From Cryphonectria parasitica EP155 (Eukaryota > Ascomycota > Sordariomycetes > Diaporthales > Cryphonectriaceae), in NCBI RefSeq assembly GCF_011745365.1, contig NW_024468917.1, positions 62,001 to 126,000 on the forward strand: 64,000 nt of DNA, read 5' to 3'. The position numbers were made by a program, and so were the translations under genes. Shown one piece after another: positions 25,912 to 37,093 of this stretch. Below the pieces are notes generated by a model that was not told the DNA's origin, made no database searches, and saw only the letters and a program-made list of their open reading frames with translations. How positions within the stretch are numbered: position 1 is the first letter of the stretch; each line of letters starts with the position of its first letter.

Positions 25912-26176
25912 ATTGGATTAATCGACATCGTCTGATTTGTTTGCTGGGCACGATTGACGCCCATTTCCCGCCTTCCACGATATATTTGATTGTAATTTAT
26001 TTCAATACGAAAAAGTTTCGTCTGTTCGGATCCGACACTCGCACAACCCTCGACTTCTGTTCGATTCGGCTCCACTGCCCCTTCGTTCGGATCCTATCCT
26101 GATTTCACTCCTCCACAACTCTCCGGACCATCTCCTCGAGCACGCGACACCGGCGGTCTCTGCTCCTCTGTCCGAG

Positions 26177-26553
26177 ATGGCCCAACACACCTTCGCTCCC
26201 GTTTCCAACCCCTTCAACATGTCATCCTCCGGCCTCGCCTCGAGGCGCGGCGGCCAGCCTATCAAGCCTCTATCCGTCGAGGCTCTTAAGTCGCCCTCCG
26301 CCGATGCCAAGGAGAATGCTGTGCCCACGCCCAGGACTAGCCGCGGTCATCTTCTTGCTGGTCTGCGGACTGCGCCCAAGACGGCCACCGGCTCCACCTT
26401 TGCCAACAACACTTCGTCGGACAGCAATGCCAAGAGCAGGTCCCTGCTCTACGGCATCCACGAGGGCGCCCTCAACAACGGGCCCAAGACTTCCCTTCCC
26501 GGTTACGCCGCCGCCAGTGCGCAGCACGGTTTCGCCAGCATGATGGGCTATGG

Positions 26554-26631
<78 letters not shown>

Positions 26632-27046
26632 TACACCGGAGCAGATCCTGGCCCCTCCTGAGATTCATATTGATGATCAAGACGGCGCCGACCCTCAGAT
26701 GGATCCCGACCTGTACGCCAGGCTGCTCCAGCAGAACATGCAGCTGGCCCAGCAGCGACAGATGCTTCAGCAGCAGCTCTACAGCCTGACTCAGGCCCAG
26801 CAACAGCTTGATGCCATGAACCTCAATGGGAACCAGAGCTACCAGGGTCTCTACCAGCAGCAGCTCCTGCAACAGCAGCAGGCTGCGCTGGTCGCCCAGG
26901 CCGCCCAGGCCGCCCAGCAGCCCACCATCTACACCTACATCGATCCCGCTACTGGCCAACAGGCCTACTACATCGATCAGTCCGGTCAGCTGTCCAACAG
27001 CCAGTATCTGGAACAGGCACAGCTCGGGGGTGTCTACCAGCAATCT

Positions 27047-27078
<32 letters not shown>

Positions 27079-27940
27079 TGCCCCGCGGCTCGAGGTCTCC
27101 CCCCCGAGGGAGTCCGCTCACCCGTTCCGACATGCGACCCCGCCGCGCCGCAACGAGTCGCCCCTCATCGAGAACCCAGCTCCTCTGCCCCCGCCTTCTG
27201 CTAACGCCTTCCGCCGAGGACATAAGAAGTCTTCGTCCCTGATGCTCGCGGGCATTAACAATGCTAGCCTGTCTGCCGGTCAGGACCCGCCCAAGTCGGC
27301 TGGCCCTAGGACCGCCAACTTCCCCCTGACCCCCTTGACTGGAGGCTATGGGCCTGGCCAGGCCCGTGCGGGCGAGCACCCGGTCCGCCAGCCCCGCGGC
27401 CCTCCGTCCATCGAGGAACTGAAGGCCAAGCCCACCTCCAAGCACGAAGGCTCCAAGAATTTCTTGGCCCGCACTCGCCGCTCCGCTGTCAACAACCTCA
27501 AGCGCGCCGGCCTGGAGCGCCACAAAGTCACTCACACTGGCAGCACCGGGTCTATCAGTCCCATCTCCGAGACGGCTGAGGAGGCTCAGAGCCCCCTCAC
27601 CGACAACGAGTCGGAGTCTGGTCGGTCTGGTTCCGGTAGCCTGAACGGCGAGGAGGTCGAGCCCAGCGTTCCCAGCTCGCGGACGAGCACCGGCAGCTGG
27701 GGCGCGATAGGCTCGGATCGTCCTAGCTCCCGGCAGAAGGCTCGCAAGAGCGCCGACAGCGTCAGCAGCGGCTCCGGTGACGAGACCGCCAGCAATGGTA
27801 GCTTTGCCAGCGTCTTCAAGCGCACTGGGCGGAATGGTGCCAGGCCTTCAGTGGGTACCGAGAGCCCTGGTCAGCGAAAGGCCCCCATGATGGTCCTCAC
27901 CAGTGCTGAGAAGCGCAAGAACGGCATCTTCTTTGCCTAA
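26177..27940 (+). CDS. Glutamine-rich low-complexity protein with pure (CAG)25 tract
   Basis: Single-exon frame of 587 aa; no named family recognised. The N-terminus (MAQHTFAPVSNPFNMSSSG) and an AKENAVPTPRTSRGHL segment look like conserved linear motifs. Residues 127-151 are 25 glutamines, all CAG. A Gln-rich helical region follows (LLQQNMQLAQQRQMLQQQL), then a second tract of ten CAG (codons 291-300). The C-terminal half is Ser/Pro/Arg-rich with many possible phosphosites (RRGHKKSSSLMLAG; SRTSTGSWG). It ends in a compact basic tail, MMVLTSAEKRKNGIFFA. The composition fits a regulatory or RNP-granule scaffold, but this is inference from composition. High third-position GC supports translation. 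Confidence 0.85.
26555..26629 (+). repeat. (CAG)25 trinucleotide tract, coding
   Basis: Seventy-five bases of uninterrupted CAG encoding polyglutamine. A second pure CAG10 tract lies at 27047-27076. Absence of CAA interruptions implies instability by slippage. Confidence 0.97.
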
Positions 27941-29208
27941 ATTTGACCCGCTCGAATCGACTCGACCCGGCTCGAACGCGACCCGACTTTCTCTTCGTAT
28001 CCATCCTTTGGGTTCTTACGTAATAACGATGATGGCCCCCTTCCCCTTATGTCTGCCTTTCAACATGCACAAGCCTGCTCCGGCAGAGGCTACCGAGGTC
28101 GATCCTCCCTGTTGAGATGCCTGGATCTAGACAGATCACGAAACGGAATGGTGGCAACGGATGGTGGACATGATGTTTCTTATACACTCTTTTGGATCAT
28201 TTTTTCTATTCTCTTCCCTCTCTCTCGTCATTCTACACACTTGAATAGCAAACCTGGTTCTATACCTGGTTTCGTCGACGTGTTTGGGGGCTGGGCAGAC
28301 TTGTGTTTTTATTATAACTTTTTTTCCTTTTTCTCTCTCTGTTTCTCTTCTCTTTCGGTAGGCTTGCGTCCCTGGGCTGGGAAGCATGTCCAGTTACTTT
28401 TCCTTCTTTTTTCCTGGGATGCAGAGGGCATGGCAGGGTTGGTCGCCGAAACAATGTCTCTTGCCGATGTTTCGCTCGGCTGGGACCAAGCCCCACTGAA
28501 ATATGGAAGGGTGGTGAGGATTGGTAGTTGGACCTGGTAACGCGGCACAGAGAGAGAGAGAGGCATGATGTTGACCCTCGTTTTGCCCCCCCACACCCAT
28601 TCTGCGCAAAGTTACAAAATTAGGTAGAAACTAGGAAAATCAAGGCATCACCTGAGCCAACAAAACAGCAAACCGAAGCCAACCGTCTGGGGTATTACGT
28701 GCCGTGAAACCATCACTATAGTAGCCGCTTTGGTATATGTTTCCTCAACTCATTTTTGGTAGTCTGTCTGATATGATGTGAAATGTTGAATCTCGACTAC
28801 TACTACCAACGCCTACTTAGGTGGGCAGCGCAGCTTAATGCAGCGGCGAGATTGGAAGGATGCGGCACAGGATCCTTTGTCATGTGGTGACTCTGCAAGT
28901 GGGTATTCCGGCTTCATTTCGAAGGCCTTGTATGAAGCTGACCATTGTTGGTTTACGCATCCTCCTCTCTTAGATGGTGTTCGTATAACCAGATTATATT
29001 ATTTAATATGGCGGCTTGGCTTGAGCTGACTCTCTGCTCACCCTGCTCGGAAACAACTTCCACAGGACCCAATTTTTGAACTCATCTCGTCTCACCTCTC
29101 TCCCCTATTCTTCCTGCCTGGCCCGACCACGACATAATTGCGAGCTGCCTCCTTGTTTGAACAGCTGCCTGCAACTATCGATATACGAGTAATTCATTAG
29201 TGCCAAGG
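27941..29208. other. Intergenic region, 3' UTR of the Gln-rich gene and FMO promoter
   Basis: Starts with the 3' flank of the Gln-rich gene, including T-rich stretches around 28320-28345. The second half leads into the monooxygenase gene. No coding frame supported. Confidence 0.5.
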
Positions 29209-31035
29209 ATGGCCACTGCCGCCCAGAAGAAGCCCAAGGTGTGCGTGATAGGCGCCGGTATGCACCCCCAACCCATGTCTTTTCCTTGTTCTTCAACCTC
29301 TCGCCTCCTCGAGCTCTTTCCAGGCCGTGGGGGTTATGGACATGAGTATCTGACCAGAGATGCGTAATTCAAGGTCTGGCTGGACTCTTGGCCCTCAAGG
29401 AATGTCTCTCGGAAGGGTTCGAGGTACAGTGCTTCGAGGCACGGGCCGAGCTTGGCGGCCAGTGGGCACAACAGCCGGACGTGCCCCTGGACGGGCCCGA
29501 GGGTGCGAGTGCCGCTGCGCCTGTGCAATCTAGCATGTATGATGGCGTTGTGCTCAACTCGTGCCGTGACACGTCGGCCCTGCCAGATTTTCCCATCGAC
29601 CCGGCCCGGTATGGGGATTACTACGGCCACAGGCTGCAGCTGAGGTACATGCACGAGTACGCAGACCACTTTGGTCTCGTGGAGCACGTGCAGCTCAACA
29701 CGAGGGTCCTCGCGTGCGAGCCCCGCCAGGACGGGAGCTGGAGCGTGCGTGTGCAGCAGCAGGGTCGCGGCCGAGAAGAGGCACCACAGGACTTGATCTT
29801 TGATGCGGTGTTTGTGTGTGCGGGCCACCTGTCCAGCCCGTCTGTACCTCCGTTCGAGGGCGTGGAGTCATTCAAGGGTCAGCTTCTGCATAGCCACTAC
29901 TACCGCCGCCCGGGGCCGTTGGAGCGAAAGAAGGTGGCTATCATTGGGTTCGGGAGTTCTGCGGTGGACATCGCGTGTGAGCTGGCACCAGGTGCAGACG
30001 AGGTTCACGTCATCAGCCGTCGAGGAGCATGGGTGCTCCCAAGATATGTACTCGGCAAGCCGACTGAGGCTTGGGACAGTGAGTGAGACAGGATGCTATT
30101 TGTATCTCTCCCCCGTGCCAAACGACGAGGCTGACGCCATGAGACAAGATCGCGCCACGCAGGTGTGGTTGCCCGTGAGCACAGCCCAGTGGCTGCAGAC
30201 TAAGCTGTTGCAATTCCTGGAAGGCGAACCTCCCAAGGTGATGCAGCCAAAGCACAAACTACTCGAGCAGAGTCCTACAATCAGGAGTGACTTTGTCGAA
30301 AAAGTCCGGACCGGGGCTATTGTGATCCACCGGGGAGGCGTCAGGCGGCTTACGCAGGACGGTATCATAATCTCTGCTAGTGAGGACGACAACGCCGAGG
30401 GAAATCAGAAAGAGGAAGAGGAGGAGCTGAAGGTGGACGTGATCATGGCCTGCACCGGATACAAACAATCCGACTACCCCTTCCTGCCTCACGACGTGGT
30501 CCGAGGCCCCGAGACACCCTCCAAGCACGTGGACCTGTACAAACTGATCATGTCACCACGGTACCCAAACCTCTTCATGATCGGTCATGCCGAGCTCGTA
30601 GGCCCGGCAGCACCAGTGTTCGATGCTCAGACGAGATGGGCATGCGCCGTCTTGTCCGGCCGTATTCAGCTTCCGCCACAGGCGCAGATGCGCGCAGAGA
30701 TCAGCAGCCTCCACGCGTGGCAGGACAAGCACTTTGTAGGGTCCGAGAGGCACGCTCTGGCCTTGTACAACATACAATATGCAGATGAGCTGCTGGCGCC
30801 GCTGGGGGCAAACCCCACGTTCGGGAGATGTCTGAGCAGGGTGTTCACGAGCGGCCATCCGTGGCGGGCTCTCAAGGTGCTGAATGCTGTCTGGTTTGGG
30901 ATTCCGAGCGCGGCGCAGTGGAGGCTGTTTGGATACGGCGCCAAGGAAGAGCTGGCGGTGGAGACTGTGCTCAGGATCGCGGCGGGAAGAGACCAGTTGA
31001 GCCAAGGGGAGGTCCGCATGTTGAACCTCAAATAA
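29209..31035 (+). CDS. Flavin-containing monooxygenase (FMO-like)
   Basis: FAD/NADPH-dependent monooxygenase that oxygenates a nucleophilic N or S atom, or a ketone, in a small molecule; cytosolic or ER-associated. Exons 29209-29257, 29374-30078 and 30149-31035 give 546 aa. The first intron splits the FAD Rossmann motif, restored as VCVIGAGLAGLLAL. The FMO fingerprint F-x-G-x3-H-x3-Y is seen in FKGQLLHSHYY, and the NADPH motif in VAIIGFGSSAVDIA. The ACTGYKQSDYPFL segment matches the family's ATGY-type motif. The size is slightly above yeast Fmo1. The substrate cannot be inferred, and the neighbours (dynactin p25, MetE-like) do not suggest a biosynthetic cluster. Confidence 0.9.
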
Positions 31036-31564
31036 GCAATAATGAGTTTGATACGCTAGGCACAGGCCGTGAACATACATACATATTACATGCAGCGTCT
31101 GCAGTTAGAAAGGAAGAGAGGGACAAAAAACACTTTTACAATCGAGGACGTAGCAACGGGAAATGAAGTAGTTTTCAAGGCTCCGTCCAGTAGGAGGACG
31201 AGAAGCTTGGAAGGTCAACGAGAAGACCTGCCCACTAGATGCCGATGTATCATGTATATTGTACCGAAAATCATAGGCTCGCCTAGTGGTTTTCACCCTT
31301 CGCGTCTTTTGTATTCGTGATTTTAGATTCTAAATCGTGTTATTTCTTTCCTAAGAGACGTGACAGTGAGAAGGGAGAAGGGACGAGGGCGGGCTTTGTT
31401 CTTCTGAGTAAATCAATGACATCAGGGTTAGGGCTGACAACGCCCTTGCAGTCTAGCAGTAGGCGCGTCTCTGCGCGTTGCTCCTTCTTCACGCCTCTTA
31501 AATAATGGACAAGTAAAAAACGACGTCACAGATACTGACTGAGTCACGACACCGACTGCCCACC
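31036..31564. other. Intergenic region
   Basis: FMO 3' flank and dynactin p25 promoter. No gene or notable repeat. Confidence 0.4.
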
Positions 31565-32353
31565 ATGTCGTCGAGACGAACACCTAGGGGAGAGTACATC
31601 GAGACGGTATGTCGTTCTTTTCCTTCTTATCATCCTGGGAAACCAGGAGGAGATGTTGACTCTAGTCTGACCGCTTCTCGTGTTACCAACGCTATAGGAC
31701 ACAGGCAACAAGGTCGCTCGAAAGGCGACTCTGGTCGGCACGCAGAACATCATGCTCGGCGGAAAGACGGTCATTATGCAGGATGCCATGATCAGAGGCG
31801 ACCTCGCCCGTACCGCCCTCACCGCCAGCTCCAGCTCCGGCTCTGGTGCGGCCCCGGCCAACAACACCGCCATCGCCATCGGCCGCTACTGTTTCCTCAG
31901 CAAGGGCTGCTGTCTGCGCCCTCCTGGCCGCATGTACAAGGGGTTAGTATGGCTCGGCACGAGATGGGTACACGGGAAGGGAAGAAGACAGCACTGGGGC
32001 CAAGCATGCTGACTGTCTTGTGCGATCAATCCAGCGTCTTCACCTATATGCCCCTCCGCATGGGCGACCACGTCTTTGTCGGCGAGGGTACCGTCGTCCA
32101 GGCCGCGACTATCGGCTCCCACGTCTACATCGGTAATAATACTGTTATCGACGAGTTTGCCATCGTTAAGGACTACGTCCGCATCCTCGACGGCACCGTC
32201 GTCCCGCCCAACATGGTCATCCCCAGCTTCACCATCGTCGCTGGCCAGCCCGCCCGCGTCGTCGGCGAGATCCCAGAAGGTGATCACGACCAGTTTGAGC
32301 TCAGGGAGCTCTACAAGACTGTCGGGAACAACCCTCAGCCCTTGCATGTATGA
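31565..32353 (+). CDS. Dynactin subunit p25 (DCTN5-like)
   Basis: Pointed-end component of dynactin, needed for dynein-driven transport of early endosomes along hyphal microtubules. Exons 31565-31606, 31698-31942 and 32035-32353 give 201 aa, close to the family length. The start MSSRRTPRGEYIETDTGNK and the core NIMLGGKTVIMQDAMIRGDL are typical. From about residue 35 the chain shows imperfect hexapeptide repeats of a left-handed beta-helix (IGRYCFLSKGC; VGEGTVVQAATIGSHVYIGN; GTVVPPNMVIPSFTIVAGQP). A Ser/Ala/Gly insert (ASSSSGSGAAPAN) after the first coil is longer than in animals. Splicing of both introns restores RMYKGVFTYMPLRMGDHVF. Confidence 0.93.
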   Translation: MSSRRTPRGEYIETVCRSFPSYHPGKPGGDVDSSLTASRVTNAIGHRQQGRSKGDSGRHAEHHARRKDGHYAGCHDQRRPRPYRPHRQLQLRLWCGPGQQHRHRHRPLLFPQQGLLSAPSWPHVQGVSMARHEMGTREGKKTALGPSMLTVLCDQSSVFTYMPLRMGDHVFVGEGTVVQAATIGSHVYIGNNTVIDEFAIVKDYVRILDGTVVPPNMVIPSFTIVAGQPARVVGEIPEGDHDQFELRELYKTVGNNPQPLHV

Positions 32354-33223
32354 GGAAGGCCTCGTGATCAGAAAGACACATATGACAGTGCACACAACAC
32401 ATCATGTTGGCCCCGGCACCCGACACCAAGCCCATTGTGGGTGACACTGAACACGCTTCCCTGGACGTTCAGCACGACAGCAGAAGAAGGTCCTCTAGGA
32501 CACAGGAATACTCTGATACTACTCTCAGAGACGATGATGAACCTTGAAACCGAGACCAATCTGTGCTTCACGCAACACGACTCATCCGCGATGAACCGTC
32601 GTGCTAAATACAAATCTCGGTTGATTGTGGGTTGCCTCTGCTTGTAATGCAAATCCTTGCTCAGCTCTGGCTTGCAACTGAGGGATCTTGCAGCGAGGTC
32701 GTTCATGAGCCATTGACGCTATCTCTAAATTCTGGAGCTTGCCGTTGGCACACTTTGATAGGATGGATACGGCCATCAAGGAGCTGATCGATCAGTCATT
32801 TGAGCCTTCGCTGATTGTCTCGTGATGCTCACGGAAGGGAAGATCGCTACGAGACTGGAGTAAGGACGGGGGTGATGGCTAGAACGTCAGGCGGCGGCTT
32901 CCCATCGATCATGAGCGCACACCTACGTCCACGGCTTAAAGAGATTCTTGTGAAGACTCCCGAGCTATGACACCCTGGGGCTCTGTTCGGTACACCATCA
33001 TTTCATAATCACTCATGGTGCCGTCATCATGCTCCAGCGTACGTATCGAAGCCACGTTTCGACCTACTCATTTCCCCTAAGAAGACGATCTCTGTTCGAT
33101 TTTGTACTGCGATGCGAGTCGTTAAGAATCCTACGGTTCCCAACATATGTTTTCAAATGGACAAATCTTCCATGCCACCATACTTTGGAAGCTGATGCGG
33201 TCAAGCCCCAGATCTAGTCGGCC
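32354..33223. other. Intergenic region between convergent genes
   Basis: 3' flanks of dynactin p25 (plus) and the MetE-like gene (minus). No gene seen. Confidence 0.45.
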
Positions 33224-34675
33224 TCAAGGCTCACCAGGCCAGATAGAGTCGGCCAGGTCCCTCACCAGTTTCAACTTGGCGATCATATCATCTCTCGTCA
33301 CACTGTTCCCCAGGTGATGGCTGGCAAAACCACACTGTGGGCTCACACCAATCCTCTTCAGCGCCTCCTCCCTAGTTTGGCCTGCTCCCTTGGCCACGAA
33401 GTCCGCCGCCTGATAGACCTTCTCGCGCATCTTCTCGAGGTCTTCCAGTTCGGGAAACTTGGACGTGATGACCCCGAGGACCACGTTCTTGTAGGGTGGC
33501 AGCTCCTGGAGAGGCTCGAAACCACCGGCACGCTCCGTGTCGTACTCGAGGAAATACGTGTCCGCGTTGATCTCGCTGAAAAGCTTGGTCGCGATCCGGT
33601 CATAGCCGCCCTCACTGAAGTGTCGGCTGTAGGCAAAATTACCACGGCACAGATGGATCCCAAGGTGCATGTCATCCGGACGCGATGAGATGCAGTCGTT
33701 GTACAGCTTGATATAGCTGTTTAGAAGTGCATCCGAATCCTCGCCTGAGATGCTGAAATCAGCGAATTGCTTCGGGAGCTGCCCAAGCGTCGGAAAGGAA
33801 AGGTTGCACCGCGCACGCCTCCACAGGATTATACGTACCGGCGTCCTTGAAGCCCTGGAGCATCTTCTCTGAGCAGAAATCTGGCTACTCGTCAGAAACA
33901 ACTTGTGCGGCAAGCAGCTGCGTTTCTTTGGCCACACTCACAAGCAAGGTTGGGGTCATCGATGGTCACATTGCGGCAGCCAGCATCATAGAGGACCTGC
34001 AGCTCGGCGTGGTACGCCTTGGCAATGTCTGCGAAGTACTCTTCATCGTTGGCGTATACATCCTTGGGATAGGCCCTTCCCGTCTGGTATCTGAGATGAT
34101 ACCACTCGGGCGCCGGCAGGGTAAGTTTGGCCTCCTTGACGTAGTCTGCCGGGAGCAGCTTCTTGAGATAGTTCCACTGATCCACATAAGTGCTCCCGAC
34201 ATGCTTGATCTTGCCCACACAGACGATAGACTCGCCAGGCTTGTGGCCGGCCTCCGCTGCATGGGAAAAATATTGTCAGCTTGGATCTCTGTGATACAGC
34301 CGGCACGCTGCGGTATATGTGGGCCTTGGATCTCTCACTGAAGGCAGCCAGATCAGGCACGTAAAGCCTGAACATGTCCAAGGGCGGGTCCTCAATCTCC
34401 TCCATGCCCTCGAGGGCCGGAAAGAAGGTGCCCCAGAATTGGTGGCGCCGATACTCCCCGTCGTTGACCGCATGGAAGCCCAGGTCTAGCTGTAGCTTCA
34501 CAATCTCGTTGATGGCTTCGTCCTCGATGGCATGAAGCTCCTTGTCATTGGCAATGACGACGGCCTTCTGGCCGTCTAGGGCAACCCGCTTGTCGACGAG
34601 CTTCTGTGGCCGCAGAAGGGAGCCGAGGTGCTCCGCGCGGAACGGCGGGCGCTGGTGATTCTTCTTTTCAACCAT
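33224..34675 (-). CDS. Cobalamin-independent methionine synthase C-terminal-like protein (YxjG type)
   Basis: Member of the UROD/MetE-like TIM-barrel superfamily, resembling the catalytic half of MetE. Exons 34675-34298, 34251-33942, 33880-33839 and 33744-33224 give 416 aa, about half of true MetE, so it is a stand-alone relative and not the housekeeping enzyme. The zinc-ligand pattern of MetE (His-x-Cys, Glu, Cys) is present: IHLCRGN, FLEYDTE and SPQCGFAS. The N-terminus has RAEHLGSLLRP and NDGEYRRHQFWG, as in YxjG/YxjH proteins. It may transfer a methyl group from an unidentified donor to a thiol. The acceptor of intron 1 was chosen to keep frame (AAGHKPGESIVCVGK) and is the least certain junction. 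Confidence 0.85.
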
Positions 34676-35235
34676 TTTGGAAGGAGGTCACGATTATGGT
34701 TACTTGGACTTGAGGACCGTAGGAGTTTAGAATAAACAATTTGAAGGGGATGGGGAGGGTTGCATCTGCTTCAGGACTCTGAACTGTCAGCTCTTTCAAG
34801 GAGGAGGGGCAGTGGTTTATAACTATGGTGGACATGTGGCACGAGGACCTATATTTTCATGCTCCATTTTTCCTTCTACGTCACATCTCCGCCAGACCTA
34901 AACTTCGAGTCGTTTCCCCTCATCCGTCCAATGCGTAGGACCAAATAAGAAGCTGCAAAACCATGACCAGACAGTGGTGGAGTGGAGTGGGAGGAGAGCC
35001 TGGTCACGGACTCTTCCTAAGGAAAGCATTCGGCCGGGAGCTAGGACTAATCCCGAGAGTGGGCAGCCCTCCTTCTCCTCTTCCCCTTCTTGCCCCTCAC
35101 TTCGAAGGCGATGGTAAGGCCGGGGGGAGCTGGGCTGATCTGGTCTCTTGGTGTTGGTATGAAGCCATCATCCTCATGTGTCGGACCTACTGAACCAAGG
35201 CCAAGCCGAGGATTTTGCGAAATATCGGTCAAAGA

Positions 35236-35350
35236 GCCACTACTCCCCCAGGGTCCGAACCTGGGTGTCTCGTCTTGCAATGAGTAAGTTCTTGACTACA
35301 CTTCCTGATGTAACCTGAAGGGACAAGACGAGCACTCACCCCACATAGTC
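35236..35350 (-). tRNA. tRNA-like sequence, intron-containing or decayed (uncertain)
   Basis: On the minus strand the 3' half is well formed: a T-arm CCAGG-TTCGGAC-CCTGG with five perfect pairs and a good B-box, a four-base variable loop (ACAC) and an anticodon-stem arm ACGAG. A complementary arm CTCGT lies about 60 bases upstream, extended to a 9-bp match (CTCGTCTTG with CAAGACGAG), so an intron of roughly 45-50 bases in the anticodon loop would be needed. The 5' acceptor half (TTTTCCC) pairs only imperfectly with GGGAGTA, and the A-box is poor. The anticodon is unclear. It may be a pseudogene or a tRNA-derived repeat. Confidence 0.3.
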
Positions 35351-36234
35351 GAGGCGGGGAAAAGGAGGGGGAAGGAGGAGGGGTACGGAGGAATGCAACA
35401 GCGTGGACAGAGAAACAGACAGATCTCAGAATCATGAACTCAACCGTCCAAGAAATGCAAGGATCAAGTGGACAAGTTCGAGATGACTTATAAAGACATC
35501 GGAGATACTCAAAAAAATCCAAACACGAGACCGAATGGAAAGGAGACCAATGGAAGGGAAGACTTGCCTCATTCAGAAAGCTCTACAGTGGAAACCAGAA
35601 TATGGAGATCTGGAGAAGCTCCCACGGCGACGTACAGCCTGTTGAGACTAAATTTGAATTATTCTCTAAAGATTTGATAAGTACTCAAGTAGACACTAAA
35701 AGGATACTTTCATCGGAAAGGACGATTGATGACCTTAGCTGACTGCTCGAAGAACTCGCCAGTCTGCTACTACTGCGGTATTAATCTACCGAAAGATTCT
35801 CAAGCCCTGAGCACCATTTTTGTCATCCCACATGGAGGGTCGCTCTCTTTCCCAAGACCAAAGACGATATGTCTATAGCGACAGTTGTTGTCTAATTAAA
35901 GAATCCGCCCTGTCCGGTCCTGTTGTCACTGGGACAACATCGTGATGCGGCTGAATGGGCACTCTTAGTATTCTCTCGGAGTCAGTACTATGAACAGTCA
36001 AAGGCTACGTTGTCAAGTTGTTCATATTGTTCTCAGGTAACGGATCTGGTATCTCCGAAGCTTTGCTTTGTCCTCTATATCTCTCGGCAGACTATATGGC
36101 CCGCGCCTTTGAGGCTGACCATGACACCTACAAATTGAGCAAGATTTCATAGGCGCATGCTTTCAAGCCTCAACTCTGCGTCTGAGTTTGTATTAATTAC
36201 GGTTGCCCGAGGTTCGTGAGACAAGACGTCGTGG

Positions 36235-36243
36235 TATATAAAT
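36235..36243 (+). promoter_or_regulatory. TATA box of the secreted cysteine-rich gene
   Basis: TATATAAAT lies 123-131 bases upstream of the ATG at 36366, a good distance for a fungal TATA promoter with a leader of about 90-100 bases. Confidence 0.5.
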
Positions 36244-36365
36244 CATGGACATACCGCCGCTCGCAATTGTCAGTCTCTGAAGGTTCGTCAAGCAAGGATT
36301 CTACACTCATTTCGACATCTAACTTGCTATAGTCATTCTCTTGTGTCTAAGATACGACCTTCAAA

Positions 36366-37093
36366 ATGAGGAGCTTTATCATTGAAACTGTTGTCATTGC
36401 TGCCTGGGCTCTTGGCCTTGTTGCAGCAGGCCCAGTCGGCGAATCTCCCGCAGGTGTCGTCGAGACCCGGGTTGACAATACTGGTCTCCACGATCGGTCT
36501 CTCGAGCCCCGGAATGGCATGCTGTATTGCGGAAACTTTGCCAGTCTGTTTCCCTCCCTAAACGCCGTGATCTTTCCGACCTTTCTCCCTCTTCCACGAT
36601 AACGAGTGAATCTAACAGATCAGCAGGTGGCAATGGCGCCATGGCAAATGAGCTCCTTGCTGAGGTCATGAACGAGAACACCCTGCACACCATAGGTGCC
36701 ACGGGTTGTCTTCGTGTCAAATGCAGAGACACCACTGCAATCTATGCGTGCAATGTAAGAAGAAGAAGAACCGAATTGCTGCTGTCTTATGTTTACTTTG
36801 AAGCTGTACTAACCGCAACGCAGGACAATCCTCACTCCATCACTATCAAGGGCAAGGAAATTGAAGTGCATGGAGAAAACATCCTGCAACGCTGCTGTAT
36901 ACACAGCAGTACTGGATCCATGTTGTATGGGTATTCCATGGCCGGACAGCAGTTCACCAACGCCGATGGTGGAAACTGGAATGTCATTATCGGGTACGGT
37001 GACTGTAACCACTCCGACACGGAGAAGCCCTCTGTCCTTGGCGGCTGGGGAGTCAATACATCCTGCAAGGAGATGAGCGAGTATATTGGCTAG
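36366..37093 (+). CDS. Small secreted cysteine-rich protein, unknown function
   Basis: Exons 36366-36543, 36627-36754 and 36824-37093 give 191 aa; the first donor is the less common GTCTGT. The N-terminus (RSFIIETVVIAAWALGLVAAG) is a clear signal peptide. A short pro-like segment (about residues 23-50) precedes a compact domain with eight cysteines: LYCGNF, CLRVKC, YACND, RCCIHS, GDCNH and TSCKE. The domain is rich in Gly and polar residues (SGNGAMANEL; DGGNWNVIIGYGDC). I do not recognise a family. Size, secretion and paired cysteines are those of fungal effector-like or antimicrobial proteins, but no function can be assigned. A TATA box stands upstream and a strong hairpin 220 bases downstream. 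Confidence 0.78.

Larger units (their letters stand above)
34676..36365. other. Intergenic region with a tRNA-like sequence
   Basis: Divergent region between the MetE-like gene and the secreted protein. It contains a tRNA-like segment at about 35236-35350 (separate entry) and a TATA box at 36235. The rest is mixed sequence without a supported frame. Confidence 0.45.

Noticed and set aside
26270..27535. 421-codon minus-strand frame opposite the glutamine-rich gene.
   Set aside because: Antisense shadow of the CAG-rich and GC3-rich coding strand; gives poly-leucine and no domain.
28049..28540. 163-codon frame downstream of the glutamine-rich gene.
   Set aside because: Lies in the expected 3' UTR, T-rich, no domain.
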